Below are positions 9,160 to 17,216 of a DNA stretch of 64,000 nt, one piece after another. Position numbers and translations under genes: made by a program. The stretch's first letter is position 1; every line of letters begins with the position of its first letter. The stretch is from the NCBI GenBank assembly GCA_963818925.1, contig CAWFTN010000001.1, positions 310,001 through 374,000 of the forward strand. The letters run 5' to 3'. The notes below the pieces were generated by a model. It saw only the letters and a list, made by a program, of their open reading frames with translations. It had not been told where the DNA came from and searched no databases. Source of the DNA: JAMXLG01 sp963818925. Its GTDB lineage: Bacteria; Vulcanimicrobiota; Vulcanimicrobiia; Vulcanimicrobiales; Vulcanimicrobiaceae.

Positions 9160-10353
9160 TCAGATGCCGGCCAAGAAACGCCCGGGATTGAGGATACGGT
9201 TCGGATCGAACTTCTCTTTGAGCGCGCGCATGTGCTCGATTCCGTCGGTGTCCGATCCCCAGACCGCGAGGAGCGCGCGGCTCGGATGGTTGCCCGCAAT
9301 GACGAGCGCTTGCGGTTCTTCGTCGTGCAATGCGTCGTCGAACATTTCGATCTTCGTGCCGAGCGCATGCGCGTCGAGATCGCTCACACGGAAGATGATG
9401 TCCGCGTTCATCACGTCGACCAGCGCGTCGCTGCGCAGTTCGAAACGCGCCGCAGTGGCCCGTATCCGGTGCACGCGGGAGATCGCATCGTCGGTAAAGG
9501 CGGGAATGCGATAGGTGATCGAGCGTTCGCCGACGCATGCGATATACGCGTCGACGATGCGTTCGAACGATTCGGGCGCACCGGCGTCGACGATGCGCGT
9601 TTCCGGGACGCCTGCGCGCCCCATGGCCGCGCGCAGATCCCGCGTTCCGCGATCGACGACGCTCTCGCTTCCCTCGAGCAGAACGAAAAGCCGTCCTTCG
9701 GCGCCGTCCTCGCCGTCGATTGCGGTTTTGAATCCGTCGATCCAAAATGCGGCGGCGGGCGTCACCGTTAATCCGGCGAGAAGCTCGATCGAGCGCGGAC
9801 GCGTTCCTTCGGGAAGGCGCATCTGAAAGCCGCGCGTCACTTCGGGCCCCGCTGACGTTTTGAGATTGACTTGAACGATCACCGCAAGCGTTCCGAACGA
9901 GCCGACATATAGGCGGCTCATGTCATATCCGGCAACGTTCTTGACGACCATTCCGCCGGCGCGCGCAATCGTTCCGTCGGCGAGCACAGCGACGGATCCG
10001 ATGACAAAGTCGCGCGGTCGTCCGTACACGTGACGACGTGGTCCGAGCCAACCGGCCGCGAGTGTGCCGCCGACCGTCGCATCGGCGGGACGCGGCGCAT
10101 CGAACGGAACGTGCGTGCCGTGTTGCGCCAACCGTTGCGCGAGCGTGCGAATGCGAACGCCGCTTTGCACCGCGACCGTGAGATCCGACGGCGCGTCTTC
10201 GACGATCTCATCGAGCGAAAGCGTCGAAAGCGCAATGTCGCTGCGCGCGGGCGGACGGCCCATGCCGTTCAATGTTCCGCCGCCCGTAACGATCACGGCT
10301 TTCCCGTCGCGGTTGCTTGTCGCGAGCAACTCGGAGATCTGCTCGATCGTCAC
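9160..10353 (-). CDS. glcE: Glycolate oxidase subunit GlcE (FAD-binding)
   Basis: A 397-residue PCMH-type FAD-binding protein. Recognisable stretches are GGGTLNGMGRPPA, TVGGTLAAGWLGPRR, GMVVKNVAGYDMSRL and YVGSFGTLAVI, typical of GlcE. In other bacteria GlcD, GlcE and the iron-sulfur GlcF form membrane-linked glycolate oxidase that passes electrons to quinone. The start is GTG 10353, sharing a GTGA overlap with the glcD stop. The longer reading frame upstream is only a shadow of glcD. Given the RuBisCO operon in the same window, the likely role is salvage of glycolate from oxygenation of RuBP. No glcF follows. Confidence 0.93.
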   Translation of the reverse strand: MTIEQISELLATSNRDGKAVIVTGGGTLNGMGRPPARSDIALSTLSLDEIVEDAPSDLTVAVQSGVRIRTLAQRLAQHGTHVPFDAPRPADATVGGTLAAGWLGPRRHVYGRPRDFVIGSVAVLADGTIARAGGMVVKNVAGYDMSRLYVGSFGTLAVIVQVNLKTSAGPEVTRGFQMRLPEGTRPRSIELLAGLTVTPAAAFWIDGFKTAIDGEDGAEGRLFVLLEGSESVVDRGTRDLRAAMGRAGVPETRIVDAGAPESFERIVDAYIACVGERSITYRIPAFTDDAISRVHRIRATAARFELRSDALVDVMNADIIFRVSDLDAHALGTKIEMFDDALHDEEPQALVIAGNHPSRALLAVWGSDTDGIEHMRALKEKFDPNRILNPGRFLAGI

Positions 10354-11732
10354 GCGGGACGCACCTCCGGACACCGCGCGCCGCTCGGAAAAATCTTCTC
10401 CGGATTCAAGCGTCGCGACGGATCGAAGACGTCGCGCACGCGTGCCATCGTCGCCAGATCGTTCGTGGAGTACACCTGCGTCATCGCCTCGCGTTTCTCG
10501 AAGCCGATTCCGTGTTCGCCGGAAACCGTTCCCCCGAGCGCAATTGCCGTTTCGAGAATCGCGTTCCCCGACTCGATCACCGCTTGAATCTGCTTCGGAT
10601 CGCGTTTGTCGTAACACAACATCGGATGAAGATTGCCGTCTCCCGCATGAAACACATTCGCAACCGTCAGACGGTACTCGCGTGCAATCTCTTCGACTGC
10701 ATGCAAGGCCTTCGGTAAGGTGCTGCGGCGAACGCACACGTCTTGCAGGTAATAGTTCGGGGAAATGCGGCCCATTGCGCCGGCAGCTCCTTTTCGTCCC
10801 GCCCATAGGGCTGCGCGTTCGGCTTCGGTGCGGGCCGTTCGCCATGTCGTTGCGCCGTGTTCGCGAACGATGCGCGCGATTTCGCTTTCGTAGTCGGTCA
10901 TGTCGTCTTCAAAACCGGCGTGTTCGATGAGCAACACGGCGCCCGCGTCGGTTGGATAGCCGGCATGGAATGCGGCTTCGACGGCGGCGGCCATGACTTT
11001 ATCCATCATCTCGAGCGCCGTCGGCACGATACCCGCCGCGATGATCGCCGACACCGCATCCGATGCGCTCTCGACGTCGTCGAACGTTGCAAGCCACACG
11101 CGCACCGCTTCGGGAACCCGCATCAATCGCACCCACGCCGAGGTGACGATGGCAAGCGTACCCTCGCTGCCGACGAACGCGGCGGTGAGATCGTAGCCCG
11201 GCCGGTCGATCGACGTCGTGAATACTTCGCCGCGCGCGTCGACGATTTCGAGCTCCTGTACGTGATTGATCGTCGTTCCGTACGACAGGCAATGCGGACC
11301 GCCCGCATTGGTTGCGATGTTGCCGCCGATCGTCGAAATTTTTTGCGACGACGGATCGGGCGCATAGAACAAGTGATGCGGAGCAGCGGCCGACGATAAG
11401 TTGAGATTGATGACGCCCGGCTGCACGCGCGCGCGTCGACGCTGCGCGTCGAGCTCGAGAATGCGATTCATGCGCGCAAATGAGATAACGATGCCGCCCT
11501 CGACCGGAACCGCGCCGCCGCACAGTCCCGTTCCGGCGCCGCGAGGAACGATCGGCTCGTCGTAGTCGGCCGCGATCTTCACGACGGCGGCCACATCGGC
11601 CGTCGACGCGGGCAGCACGACGGCGCGCGGCGCGCGACCGTCTGTGTACGCGTCGAACGAGTAGACCGCAAGGTCCTCGGGCTCGGTTTTGAGCGCATCC
11701 GCGCCGAGCGCTTCGATCAACCGTTGGAGCAT
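10350..11732 (-). CDS. glcD: Glycolate oxidase subunit GlcD (FAD-linked)
   Basis: A 460-residue FAD-linked oxidase of the lactate/glycolate dehydrogenase family. The PCMH FAD domain shows PRGAGTGLCGGAVPVEGG and ISTIGGNIATNAGGPHCL. The C-terminal substrate domain contains VFHAGDGNLHPMLCYD and SGEHGIGFEKR, both characteristic of GlcD. It is the first gene of the leftward array 11732-3772 and overlaps glcE by 4 bases. The divergent PilZ gene begins 61 bp away, so the promoter must lie in that short gap. I see no clear regulatory palindrome there. A D-lactate dehydrogenase role cannot be excluded without glcF, but pairing with glcE favours glycolate. Confidence 0.94.
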   Translation of the reverse strand: MLQRLIEALGADALKTEPEDLAVYSFDAYTDGRAPRAVVLPASTADVAAVVKIAADYDEPIVPRGAGTGLCGGAVPVEGGIVISFARMNRILELDAQRRRARVQPGVINLNLSSAAAPHHLFYAPDPSSQKISTIGGNIATNAGGPHCLSYGTTINHVQELEIVDARGEVFTTSIDRPGYDLTAAFVGSEGTLAIVTSAWVRLMRVPEAVRVWLATFDDVESASDAVSAIIAAGIVPTALEMMDKVMAAAVEAAFHAGYPTDAGAVLLIEHAGFEDDMTDYESEIARIVREHGATTWRTARTEAERAALWAGRKGAAGAMGRISPNYYLQDVCVRRSTLPKALHAVEEIAREYRLTVANVFHAGDGNLHPMLCYDKRDPKQIQAVIESGNAILETAIALGGTVSGEHGIGFEKREAMTQVYSTNDLATMARVRDVFDPSRRLNPEKIFPSGARCPEVRPA

Positions 11733-11793
11733 CGTTCACGACCGTTTAGCGTTGCAGGAAGCAGCGCCTGCCCGCCTTAACGCTCGAGGTCTC

Positions 11794-12309
11794 GTGTTCT
11801 CGTTTTGGCGGAAAAAACGCGCACAGCCGCCGGCGAAAAAAGCGCAGCCGAATCCTGTGCAAAAGCGCTCGGCCTTTCGCATGCCCGTCGAATTCGACGT
11901 GCTCTATGCGCTGCAGGATCGCGCCGGCCGTCGCCATGGACGCGCGAACGATCTCTCCGCCGGCGGTCTGCGTCTTTCGACCGACGAGGATTTGCTCAAC
12001 GGATCGTTTCTCGATCTGGACTTCCGTCTTCCTGACGATTTTCTCGCCGGGCTCACGATTGAAAAAGAAGTGTTCGAACAGACGCCGTTCGGACTTCGGC
12101 CGGAGACCATAAAGACCCAACCGCCGCCGTTCGAGCCGATGCGCGTTCGCGGCATGGTGCTATCGACGTTTTATATTCCAAGCACCCAGCAATTGGCGCA
12201 CGGCATGAAATTCATAGACATCGGGCAAGAGACGGAAGAAGAGCTGACCCGTTTCGTGCATCTGTGGCAATTGCACCAAATCCGCCTCCGGGGCGACGCA
12301 AACCGCTAG
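11794..12309 (+). CDS. PilZ domain protein (predicted cyclic-di-GMP receptor)
   Basis: About 171 residues from GTG 11794 (GAGG a few bases upstream). After a basic N-terminal tail rich in Lys/Arg/Pro, the RxxxR motif appears as RSAFR, and the second c-di-GMP motif (D/N)xSxxG appears as NDLSAGG, both at the expected spacing. A non-cleaved, TM-free small PilZ protein like this usually acts as an adaptor or flagellar/polysaccharide regulator, but nothing next to it identifies the partner. It has an unusual hydrophilic insertion (about residues 105-125) with repeated Pro/Phe. Confidence 0.85.
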   Translation: MFSFWRKKRAQPPAKKAQPNPVQKRSAFRMPVEFDVLYALQDRAGRRHGRANDLSAGGLRLSTDEDLLNGSFLDLDFRLPDDFLAGLTIEKEVFEQTPFGLRPETIKTQPPPFEPMRVRGMVLSTFYIPSTQQLAHGMKFIDIGQETEEELTRFVHLWQLHQIRLRGDANR

Positions 12310-12408
12310 ACGACAGGATGCTTTCCGGGAAACCCGGGGGCCGCTAGAAGGTTTCCTATTTAAGGACCGGCCAACATCGCATTGAGATCACCTGAAGGGA
12401 GAGTGTTC

Positions 12409-13329
12409 GTGCAGGCGCATTCCATTTCTGAGGTCTTGGGCTCCGACGACCGAGCCACCGATTTCCGCACGGTCGCCGGTAATCTCGCGGACCAGATGAT
12501 CGCCCATCACTGGCACGTCGACCGGATGCCGTGGAATGACGCGCCGCTCTTCCCGATTCGTCCGAACGTAAGCGCGACTCGCGCGAGGCGCCTTGCTCGT
12601 TTCTATAAGTCGGTCGTGGCCGTGCAAACGCGCGCCGAGGAAATTGCCGTGTCGATCGCGCGCCGGCTTTTAGTGTACGCCGATATGGAGAAGCTCGATG
12701 TCGCCTACCGCCGCGCGATGTCCGCGTTGATGAATGACGAAGCGTCGCACGTCGCAACGATGGTGAAATTAGAATGGCTTGCCGACGAGCAATATCCCGG
12801 AATCGAACCGCGCAGTGAAGAGAGCCCCTTGTTCTCGGCGCTGATGCCGGCAATCGAAACGCTACATCCGGCGGTGCTGGCGATCTTCATGGCATCTTAC
12901 GAAGCGTCGGTCGCAATTCGTTCGTACGCCGAAGAGCAAACGTATAAAATCGCTTCGGTGCTCGGCGCGATGGCACCGCGCGCAGCTGAAGACGACGGAC
13001 GGCACGCAAAAACGCTGCGCATTGTTGCGGCCGAGTTCTTGCGCAAGTTCCGCGAGCGCCACGGCGATGACGAAGATGGAACATCAGTTGCGTGGCGCGA
13101 GCACATTCTCGATCCGTTCAAGAAGTATTGGACGCTGATGCCGGCGCATGAATTGTATCTCGCGGGCAACGATCCACGCCAACTCACGAATGTTCGCAAA
13201 GTCGTCGATCACGATAGCGCGATCATGAAACGCATCCTCGATTTCCTCAACGTCTCGCACGCCGCGCAAGACTACGTCCACGTCCCGCTCACCGACTACG
13301 ACTACCCCGCCGGCGCTCTGTCATCCTGA
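12409..13329 (+). CDS. Ferritin-like diiron-carboxylate protein (AurF-like)
   Basis: About 306 residues. It shows the paired pattern of a four-helix-bundle diiron enzyme: a Glu in RAEEIAVSI, about 34 residues later NDEASH (ExxH), then a Glu in MASYEAS and later AEDDGRH (DxxH). The E-DExxH spacing resembles AurF/CmlI-type N-oxygenases, but I recognise no specific subfamily and give no substrate. GTG 12409 is the best start because AAGGGAG lies about 8 bases upstream. GTG 12403 is too close. The final Ser-Ser-stop is encoded by the first arm of the dispersed repeat at 13321, so the natural C-terminus may have been replaced. Confidence 0.65.
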   Translation: MQAHSISEVLGSDDRATDFRTVAGNLADQMIAHHWHVDRMPWNDAPLFPIRPNVSATRARRLARFYKSVVAVQTRAEEIAVSIARRLLVYADMEKLDVAYRRAMSALMNDEASHVATMVKLEWLADEQYPGIEPRSEESPLFSALMPAIETLHPAVLAIFMASYEASVAIRSYAEEQTYKIASVLGAMAPRAAEDDGRHAKTLRIVAAEFLRKFRERHGDDEDGTSVAWREHILDPFKKYWTLMPAHELYLAGNDPRQLTNVRKVVDHDSAIMKRILDFLNVSHAAQDYVHVPLTDYDYPAGALSS

Positions 13330-13440
13330 GCGAAGCGCAGCGCGGTCGAAGGACCACCGCAATTCAAAAGCCCGACGAAATTTCGCCGGGCTTTTTTGTT
13401 GATTCGATCCTTCGACTACGCTGCGCTTCGCTCAGGATGA
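13321..13440. repeat. Compound palindromic repeat flanking a terminator
   Basis: Two 33-base arms, 13321-13353 and 13408-13440, are inverted copies that match at 31 of 33 positions by eye (core TCATCCTGAGCGAAGCGCAG). They surround a strong terminator hairpin. Shorter relatives of the same sequence occur at 33824-33845 and 30328-30340, so this is a dispersed intergenic element. Both neighbouring reading frames (the diiron gene from the left, the glyoxalase remnant from the right) end in Ser-Ser-TGA supplied by the arms. Confidence 0.85.
13366..13398. terminator. Bidirectional rho-independent terminator
   Basis: A near-perfect hairpin AAGCCCGACGAAA / TTTCGCCGGGCTT followed by a T-run on the + strand and preceded by AAAA, which becomes a T-run on the - strand. 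It sits between convergent genes ending at 13329 (+) and 13432/13564 (-). Confidence 0.85.
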
Positions 13441-13563
13441 CACTTTGGGGCGCTTTCGCGTAACATCGACGCCTTTTGCGCGAAGTTGCGCAATCGAATC
13501 CTCGAGGTCCTCGACTTCGAAGGTGAGACCGATGCCGGTGCGATCTCTTTGACCATTGCGTCC
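13432..13563 (-). pseudogene. Remnant of a glyoxalase/VOC-family gene
   Basis: In the frame directly after the namZ stop codon, 13563 down to 13432 reads a stop-free peptide of 43 residues. It contains RTGIGLTFEVEDLEDSIAQL and RAKGVDV, which is the typical central beta-alpha unit of vicinal-oxygen-chelate (glyoxalase/dioxygenase) proteins. There is no start codon, no N-terminal half and no C-terminal strands. The reading frame is closed by the TGA inside the repeat arm at 13432-13434. I infer a leftover of a VOC gene truncated on both sides, possibly when the repeat element arrived. Confidence 0.6.
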
Positions 13564-14784
13564 CTAATACAAGGCGTACCGATTGCGTAGCAGGCGGAAG
13601 TCTTGCGTCGAGGCGGTCCAATGGTTCTCGATGTCGTTTGCGCTTGCCCCGGCAACGAGACCTTGGCGTAAAGTCGCGGTTCCCCAATCGCGATCGAGTG
13701 AAGCCGCTTCCTTGATGTGAATCGTGTGCGGCGAAACCTCGCGCACCGCGACGAGGATTTCGACGGCGGTACGGACCGCGAGAAACGAACGCGGATCGAA
13801 GACGACGAGCTCCACGCCGCTGAGTTCTTTGCCTTCCCAGAATCCGGAGATCGGCGACCAAGCCGCGGGGCGGAAGTACACTCCAGGAAGATTGCGATCG
13901 TTCAAATGTCGCGCGAGCGCGTTCCCATCGAGTTCGATCATGCCGGCGTAGAAGAACGGCTTGGTGAAACCGGTGCCGTTATTTACGCCGGCGCTGTCGA
14001 TCAACCCAGTGCACAAATACGGGAAGGTCGTTTCCCACTCGGGAATGTTCGGTGAACTCTGAACCCATTGCAACCCGGTGTCGGGCCAAATCATCGACGC
14101 ATCGTAGCCTTCCATGCGAATAACTCGCAGCGGTGCGCCGATGGCGAAGTGGTCGTTGAAGAGCTTTGCGAGTTCACCGACCGTCATGCCGTGGCGCATC
14201 GCAATCGGGTAAAGCCCGATGAACGACTTGAACGAGGGCTCGAGAACGGGACCTTCAACGGTCGTGCCCACGGGATTCGGGCGGTCGAGTATCCAGATTT
14301 CCTTGCCGTACTGTTTTGCGGACTCCATCGCGTACGCCATCGTGGAGATGAACGTGTACGCGCGCGAACCGACGTCTTGAATATCGAAGAGCAACACGTC
14401 GATGCCGTCGAGCATCGACGCACTCGGATGACGGGTCGGTCCATAGAGGCTATATACGGGCAGACCCGTCGACGGATCGGTATACGACGGCACGTAGGCG
14501 CCCGCGGTGCGATCGCCGCGAAATCCGTGCTCCGGGGCGTAAATCGCTTTGAGATGAATCGCCCGATTCGCGCGGATTTCATCGACGATCGAGACCAGGC
14601 GCGATGTGACGCCGGTTTGATTGGTGATCATGCCCACACCGCGACCCTTCAGTTCCCGCCACGTTTCGCGTAAGAACACCTCGTCTCCGAGCGTCACTTT
14701 CGCGTGTGGAAGCGCCGCCGCATGTGCGAAAGCGCCCGAGGCTAAAAACGCACCGGCGGTTGCGAGCAGTTCGCGTCGATTCAT
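13564..14784 (-). CDS. namZ: Exo-beta-N-acetylmuramidase NamZ-type (DUF1343) protein
   Basis: A 406-residue exported protein. The N-terminus NRRELLATAGAFLASGAFAHA has paired arginines followed by a hydrophobic stretch, consistent with Tat or Sec export. The body carries DUF1343 signatures: VGMITNQTGV, AIYAPEHGFRGD, VLLFDIQDVGSRAYT and WILDRPNPVG. Family members characterised as NamZ release N-acetylmuramic acid from peptidoglycan fragments, so a wall-recycling role in the periplasm is likely. It ends in the usual RNRYALY. It shares an ATGA overlap with mqnD and is the last gene of the queD-queE-mqnB-mqnD array. Confidence 0.88.
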   Translation of the reverse strand: MNRRELLATAGAFLASGAFAHAAALPHAKVTLGDEVFLRETWRELKGRGVGMITNQTGVTSRLVSIVDEIRANRAIHLKAIYAPEHGFRGDRTAGAYVPSYTDPSTGLPVYSLYGPTRHPSASMLDGIDVLLFDIQDVGSRAYTFISTMAYAMESAKQYGKEIWILDRPNPVGTTVEGPVLEPSFKSFIGLYPIAMRHGMTVGELAKLFNDHFAIGAPLRVIRMEGYDASMIWPDTGLQWVQSSPNIPEWETTFPYLCTGLIDSAGVNNGTGFTKPFFYAGMIELDGNALARHLNDRNLPGVYFRPAAWSPISGFWEGKELSGVELVVFDPRSFLAVRTAVEILVAVREVSPHTIHIKEAASLDRDWGTATLRQGLVAGASANDIENHWTASTQDFRLLRNRYALY

Positions 14785-15608
14785 ACGATACGCAGATTGG
14801 TGTCGGAGAGAATGATGCCTGCCGCGCGGGCGCGCCGGAAGAGTTCTTCGACGGCTGCCACGCCGCCATCGCCGAGGTCGTCGCTATAACCGTTGACGTA
14901 CAGATCGATGTGCTTGCGCATCACTTCGCCGTTCATTTCAAACGCGTGCTCGCGAATGTACGGCATCACGCTCGGCTCCTGCAGGCGCGCGAAGCGCAGG
15001 CTGGCGCGAATCGCGTCGTTGATCTCGGAGGCGCGTTCATCATCAACGTCGTTGCGGGCGAGAATGCCGCCGAGTGGAATCGGCATGCCCGTCGTTCCCT
15101 CCCACCATTCGCCGAGATCGGCGATGGAGACCAGCCCTGCGTCTTGATACGTGAAGCGCGACTCATGGATGATGAGACCCGCATCGATCTCGCGGTTCGC
15201 GACGGCGTGAATGATGCGATCGAAACGCATCTGCACCGCCATAGGACGCATGCCGAGCGCAAGTTGCAGCAGCATGAACGCGGTTGTGCGTTCGCCCGGA
15301 ATCGCAATGCGTTTGTCCCTCAGCGCAGCGAGCGAGGAGATTTCGCCGGGCCGCGTTACGACGAGCGGGCCGCATCCGCGTCCGAGCGCACCGCCCGCGC
15401 GTAAAAGCCGGTAGTCGCGCATCAAGAACGGAATCGCGCCGTAACTCACTTTCGTGAGCGCATACTCCGCGCGCGCGGCTGATTGGTTCAGCTCCTCGAT
15501 ATCGGCGAGATGGACGCGGACATCCGGCGCGTCGTTCAACATGCCGTTCGTGAGTGCGGCGAAAATGTACGTATCGTTGGGGCAGGGCGAATACGCGAGC
15601 GTATACAT
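14781..15608 (-). CDS. mqnD: 1,4-dihydroxy-6-naphthoate synthase (futalosine pathway)
   Basis: A 275-residue periplasmic-binding-protein-fold enzyme that converts cyclic dehypoxanthine futalosine to 1,4-dihydroxy-6-naphthoate in the alternative menaquinone pathway. The N-terminal YSPCPNDTYIF is diagnostic for MqnD, supported by KVSYGAIPFLMRDY and GLIIHESRFTYQDAGL. I place the start at ATG 15608 because MYTLAYSPCPND aligns with the family N-terminus. ATG 15626, overlapping the end of mqnB, is the alternative. The gene is coupled to mqnB and overlaps namZ by 4 bases. Other mqn genes (mqnA, mqnC, mqnE) are not in the window. Confidence 0.94.
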   Translation of the reverse strand: MYTLAYSPCPNDTYIFAALTNGMLNDAPDVRVHLADIEELNQSAARAEYALTKVSYGAIPFLMRDYRLLRAGGALGRGCGPLVVTRPGEISSLAALRDKRIAIPGERTTAFMLLQLALGMRPMAVQMRFDRIIHAVANREIDAGLIIHESRFTYQDAGLVSIADLGEWWEGTTGMPIPLGGILARNDVDDERASEINDAIRASLRFARLQEPSVMPYIREHAFEMNGEVMRKHIDLYVNGYSDDLGDGGVAAVEELFRRARAAGIILSDTNLRIV

Positions 15609-15615
15609 TTCGTTC

Positions 15616-16233
15616 TTAGTCAACATGCGCAGGCATCGTATGCAGAAGGTCGAGCGTCGCATTGAGCACGCGGCGCAGTCCGCGTACACCCGCATCGAAA
15701 TTCCAGCCGCTCTTCGCGCGGTCGCCGACGACATTCGAGATTCCGCGCACTTCGACGCACGGGACGCCCGCAAGTTGCGCCGCGCGCATCACGGAGAAGC
15801 CTTCCATCGATTCGACTTCCGCTCCGCGTTCACGAAGACGGTGCGCCGTCGCATCGGTCGACGTGACGCGCGAGACCGTGATGCCGCGCACCAGCGGAAA
15901 ACCGAGTGCCGTGATCGCTTCGACGAGTTGCGCGTCGGCTGGGACGCGGTCGACGATGATATTGCCGTCAGGAAGCGTGATACGCTCGCCCGTCTCGAGA
16001 TTCAATTCTATCAGCTCTTCGCCGACGACGACGCCGTCGCCGACGTCCGCCGCTCCCGGCAACGCTCCCGCGATTCCGGCATTCACGACGACATCGTACC
16101 GCGACTGCGCGAGCGCTTTCGCAACGCGCGCTGCTGCATCGACCGGCCCGATCCCCGCGACAAGTAACTCAACGCCGGCTCGCGAGTTGAGCCACTCGAG
16201 TTCCTTTGCAACGGCACAGACAAGAAGAATCAT
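15616..16233 (-). CDS. mqnB: Futalosine hydrolase
   Basis: A 205-residue nucleoside-phosphorylase-fold enzyme that removes hypoxanthine from futalosine. The glycine-rich VAGIGPVDAA, the NAGIAGALPGAADVGD segment and the VESMEGFSVMRAAQLAGVP active-site region (Glu and Met contacting the nucleoside) are typical for MqnB and separate it from MTA/SAH nucleosidase. It overlaps queE by 4 bases upstream. Its stop codon lies inside the alternative longer start of mqnD. Together with mqnD it shows that menaquinone is made by the futalosine route. Confidence 0.93.
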   Translation of the reverse strand: MILLVCAVAKELEWLNSRAGVELLVAGIGPVDAAARVAKALAQSRYDVVVNAGIAGALPGAADVGDGVVVGEELIELNLETGERITLPDGNIIVDRVPADAQLVEAITALGFPLVRGITVSRVTSTDATAHRLRERGAEVESMEGFSVMRAAQLAGVPCVEVRGISNVVGDRAKSGWNFDAGVRGLRRVLNATLDLLHTMPAHVD

Positions 16234-16805
16234 CGGACTCCGATCAACTTATGCGTTTGAAGAGAGATACGAAACCGCTCCGGATGGTTCTTCGCGTACG
16301 CGAGCGCCAGCTCCACGTTTGGCCGCTTATTGCCTTCCGGCTGCAACAGAATCGTGGAGTGCTCCGGAAAGAGCGCGAGATGCTCTTCGGGCACGCGGCC
16401 GTCGACGATGAGCTTTGCTTCATTCGCGCGTCTCGCCATGCGCGGGTCGACGCGTTCCTTCGGAGAAACACAAAGCCACACATCGGCCGGAAGTTCCGTG
16501 AAGACCGTGCCGTTCGATTCGATGTGCACGCGCCGTCCGTCGGCCTGCAACGCGTTGATGAGTTCGAGCGTCTCCGTCTGAGCAAGTGGTTCGCCGCCGG
16601 TCAGAATCACCATCGGGCAATCGCCGCCGATTTCGCGAACGCGCGCAACGACCTCGGGCACGCTCGCCATAAATTTCAATGCGTAATCGGTATCGCAGAA
16701 GTCGCACGCAAGGTTGCAGCCTGCAAGCCGAACGAAGACGGCGGGCGTTCCGCTCCAAAGTCCCTCGCCTTGAATGCTGTAGAAGATCTCAGCGAGCTGT
16801 ACCAT
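16230..16805 (-). CDS. queE: 7-carboxy-7-deazaguanine synthase (radical SAM)
   Basis: A 191-residue radical SAM enzyme that makes 7-carboxy-7-deazaguanine from 6-carboxytetrahydropterin on the way to queuosine. The N-terminus IFYSIQGEGLWSGTPAVFVR and the cluster motif CNLACDFCDTDY (CxxxCxxC) are diagnostic, and TGGEPL supplies the SAM-binding stretch. The ATG at 16805 overlaps the queD stop by one base (TAATG). The longer frame upstream is a shadow of queD. Length is within the short QueE class. It is translationally coupled to queD before it and to mqnB after it. Confidence 0.95.
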   Translation of the reverse strand: MVQLAEIFYSIQGEGLWSGTPAVFVRLAGCNLACDFCDTDYALKFMASVPEVVARVREIGGDCPMVILTGGEPLAQTETLELINALQADGRRVHIESNGTVFTELPADVWLCVSPKERVDPRMARRANEAKLIVDGRVPEEHLALFPEHSTILLQPEGNKRPNVELALAYAKNHPERFRISLQTHKLIGVR

Positions 16806-17173
16806 TACGCCCCGAAATCGCTGCGACGAAGGACCGCGCAACTCGTCGCGGTCTCCCAGAGAACGAGCTCGTCGAGGCCGCTCAGCTGGTTTTCCAACGT
16901 GCGCCAGATCCACATGACGATGTGCTCCGCCGTCGGATTATCGATGAGATCGTTGAGCGTGCGATGGTCCAAAATATCCACCACGTGCTCGTGGACAACG
17001 TGCCTGATCTTGTCGAAGTCTTCGATCATGCCGCGCGCGGGGCCGTCGGTTTGAATGGGCCCGCGAACGGCAACGTCTAACCGGTAGGAATGTCCGTGCA
17101 TCCGGGAACATTTGCCGGGATGGTGTGGAAGAACGTGAGCCGCTTCAAAGCGGAAGTGCTTGCGAATCTGCAT
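16805..17173 (-). CDS. queD: 6-carboxytetrahydropterin synthase
   Basis: A 122-residue T-fold (PTPS-like) enzyme that converts dihydroneopterin triphosphate to 6-carboxytetrahydropterin for queuosine synthesis. The zinc-binding histidines appear in FRFEAAHVL and in CSRMHGHSY, which also holds the catalytic Cys. NPTAEHIVMWIW and ETATSCAV complete the signature. ATG 17173 (MQIRKHFRFEAAH) is the family start. It is the first gene of the leftward que-mqn-namZ array and is divergent from the DUF4438 gene, leaving a 43-bp promoter gap. No preQ1 riboswitch-like sequence is recognisable there. Confidence 0.94.
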   Translation of the reverse strand: MQIRKHFRFEAAHVLPHHPGKCSRMHGHSYRLDVAVRGPIQTDGPARGMIEDFDKIRHVVHEHVVDILDHRTLNDLIDNPTAEHIVMWIWRTLENQLSGLDELVLWETATSCAVLRRSDFGA

Positions 17174-17216
17174 GTGGAAACCGCTATTGCGTTCGCGACG
17201 AAACGAAGGGAGTCCG

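Noticed and set aside
9160..10845. Extended start for glcE at 10845
   Set aside because: The extra 164 residues are out-of-frame glcD sequence. GTG 10353 with the GTGA overlap is the natural start.
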